From CAZKTF01 sp964555565 (GTDB lineage Bacteria; Planctomycetota; JAJSAM01; JAKLKS01), in NCBI GenBank assembly GCA_964555565.1, contig CAZKTF010000216.1:1-6341 (forward strand): a stretch of DNA of 6,341 bases, in the 5' to 3' direction. Below the pieces are notes generated by a model that saw nothing but the letters and a program-made list of their open reading frames with translations, was not told the origin of the DNA and did not search any database. Both the position numbers and the translations under genes were made by a program. Of the stretch, positions 6,135-6,341 are shown in pieces; the first letter of the stretch is position 1; every line of letters starts with the position of its first letter.

Positions 6135-6241
6135 GCGCGGGGGGCCCCTTCTCCCCGGTGGTCCTGGCCCACCCGGCGGGCGGGGCCGCGGCGCTCGCGG
6201 CGCGCGGCGCGGCGGAGAGGCTCCGCGCGGCCCGGCCCGGG
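6131..6241 (+). CDS. Possible start of a further plus-strand gene, cut short
   Basis: A GTG at 6131-6133 overlaps the dehydrogenase stop as GTGA, the same arrangement seen for rnpA-yidD, with AAGGGG about 10 nt upstream (6116-6121). All 37 codons from 6131 to 6241 end in G or C, and G+C falls from third to first to second position, the normal pattern for coding DNA of this genome on the plus strand. The peptide (SAGGPFSPVVLAHPAGG, then an Ala/Arg-rich helix) is not recognised. Beyond about 6243 the same frame loses the pattern (GAT, CTT, GAA, GTT, GTA, ATA) and reads antisense to a different gene, so it seems truncated by a join or rearrangement. The alternative is that this is just GC-rich spacer. 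Confidence 0.3.
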
Positions 6242-6341
6242 CTGGATCCCCGCCTTCAGCTCGACGAAGTTCACGACCTCGATCCCGAAGCGGGCGTTGA
6301 AGTAGGAGTAGCTCTTGTGATAGAAGACGATCCTCCGGCCC
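6230..6341 (-). CDS. ZnuA/MntA-type metal ABC transporter substrate-binding protein, fragment
   Basis: Read on the minus strand from the right edge, the frame gives GRRIVFYHKSYSYF, then NARFGIEVVNFVELKAGIQPGPG. This matches the segment of zinc/manganese-binding lipoproteins where a conserved His (here in YHKS) ligates the metal and a GIxPxP turn follows. Third positions are nearly all G or C (TAT is the exception). The N-terminal part lies beyond the window. After GPG (about 6230) the frame turns into low-complexity Arg-rich residues and only stops at 6038, inside the dehydrogenase gene. The expected C-terminal domain (some 60-100 residues ending in helices) is not present in any frame, so the gene is broken, frameshifted or joined to foreign sequence here. 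Family members capture Zn or Mn outside the inner membrane for an ABC importer. Confidence 0.65.

Overview
The window is very GC-rich (roughly three quarters G+C by eye), with third codon positions almost always G or C, GTG starts alongside ATG, and ATGA/GTGA stop-start overlaps. It looks like a chromosomal housekeeping stretch from a high-GC bacterium. The mix of an scpB gene, two SurA/PpiD-like proteins with worn or missing isomerase domains, an isolated rnpA-yidD pair and an aldehyde dehydrogenase would suit Planctomycetota or a similar poorly cultured phylum. That placement is an impression, not a demonstration.

Layout, left to right. (1) Plus strand: the 3' part of a PpiC/SurA-like chaperone gene, open to the left edge, overlaps the segregation protein gene scpB by ATGA. 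(2) A 271-bp intergenic gap follows. It holds a long imperfect hairpin whose arms are telomere-like GGGTA(G/A/T) hexamer tracts with G-quadruplex potential. (3) Plus strand: a 661-residue, membrane-anchored SurA_N/PpiD-like protein with four in-frame copies of an 18-bp repeat (PGEEKK). (4) An 82-bp convergent gap is mostly one very strong two-tier palindrome, probably a shared terminator. (5) Minus strand: rnpA (RNase P protein) and yidD (membrane insertion factor) overlap by GTGA. (6) A 121-bp divergent gap leads into a plus-strand aldehyde dehydrogenase with a complete catalytic set and an unusual basic tail. (7) The last ~200 bp are composite. A plus-strand frame with coding-like base usage starts at a GTG overlapping the dehydrogenase stop. 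It gives way abruptly near 6230-6242 to a minus-strand fragment of a ZnuA/MntA-type metal-binding lipoprotein.

Functional links: the PpiC-like and PpiD-like proteins and YidD all belong to envelope protein biogenesis; ScpB works in chromosome segregation; RnpA in tRNA processing. The dehydrogenase and the metal transporter fragment are unrelated metabolic genes. I saw no tRNA, rRNA, CRISPR array, transposase or phage gene. I did not find a convincing new multi-gene system. The items most worth a second look are the G-rich hairpin, the convergent palindrome and the broken right end.
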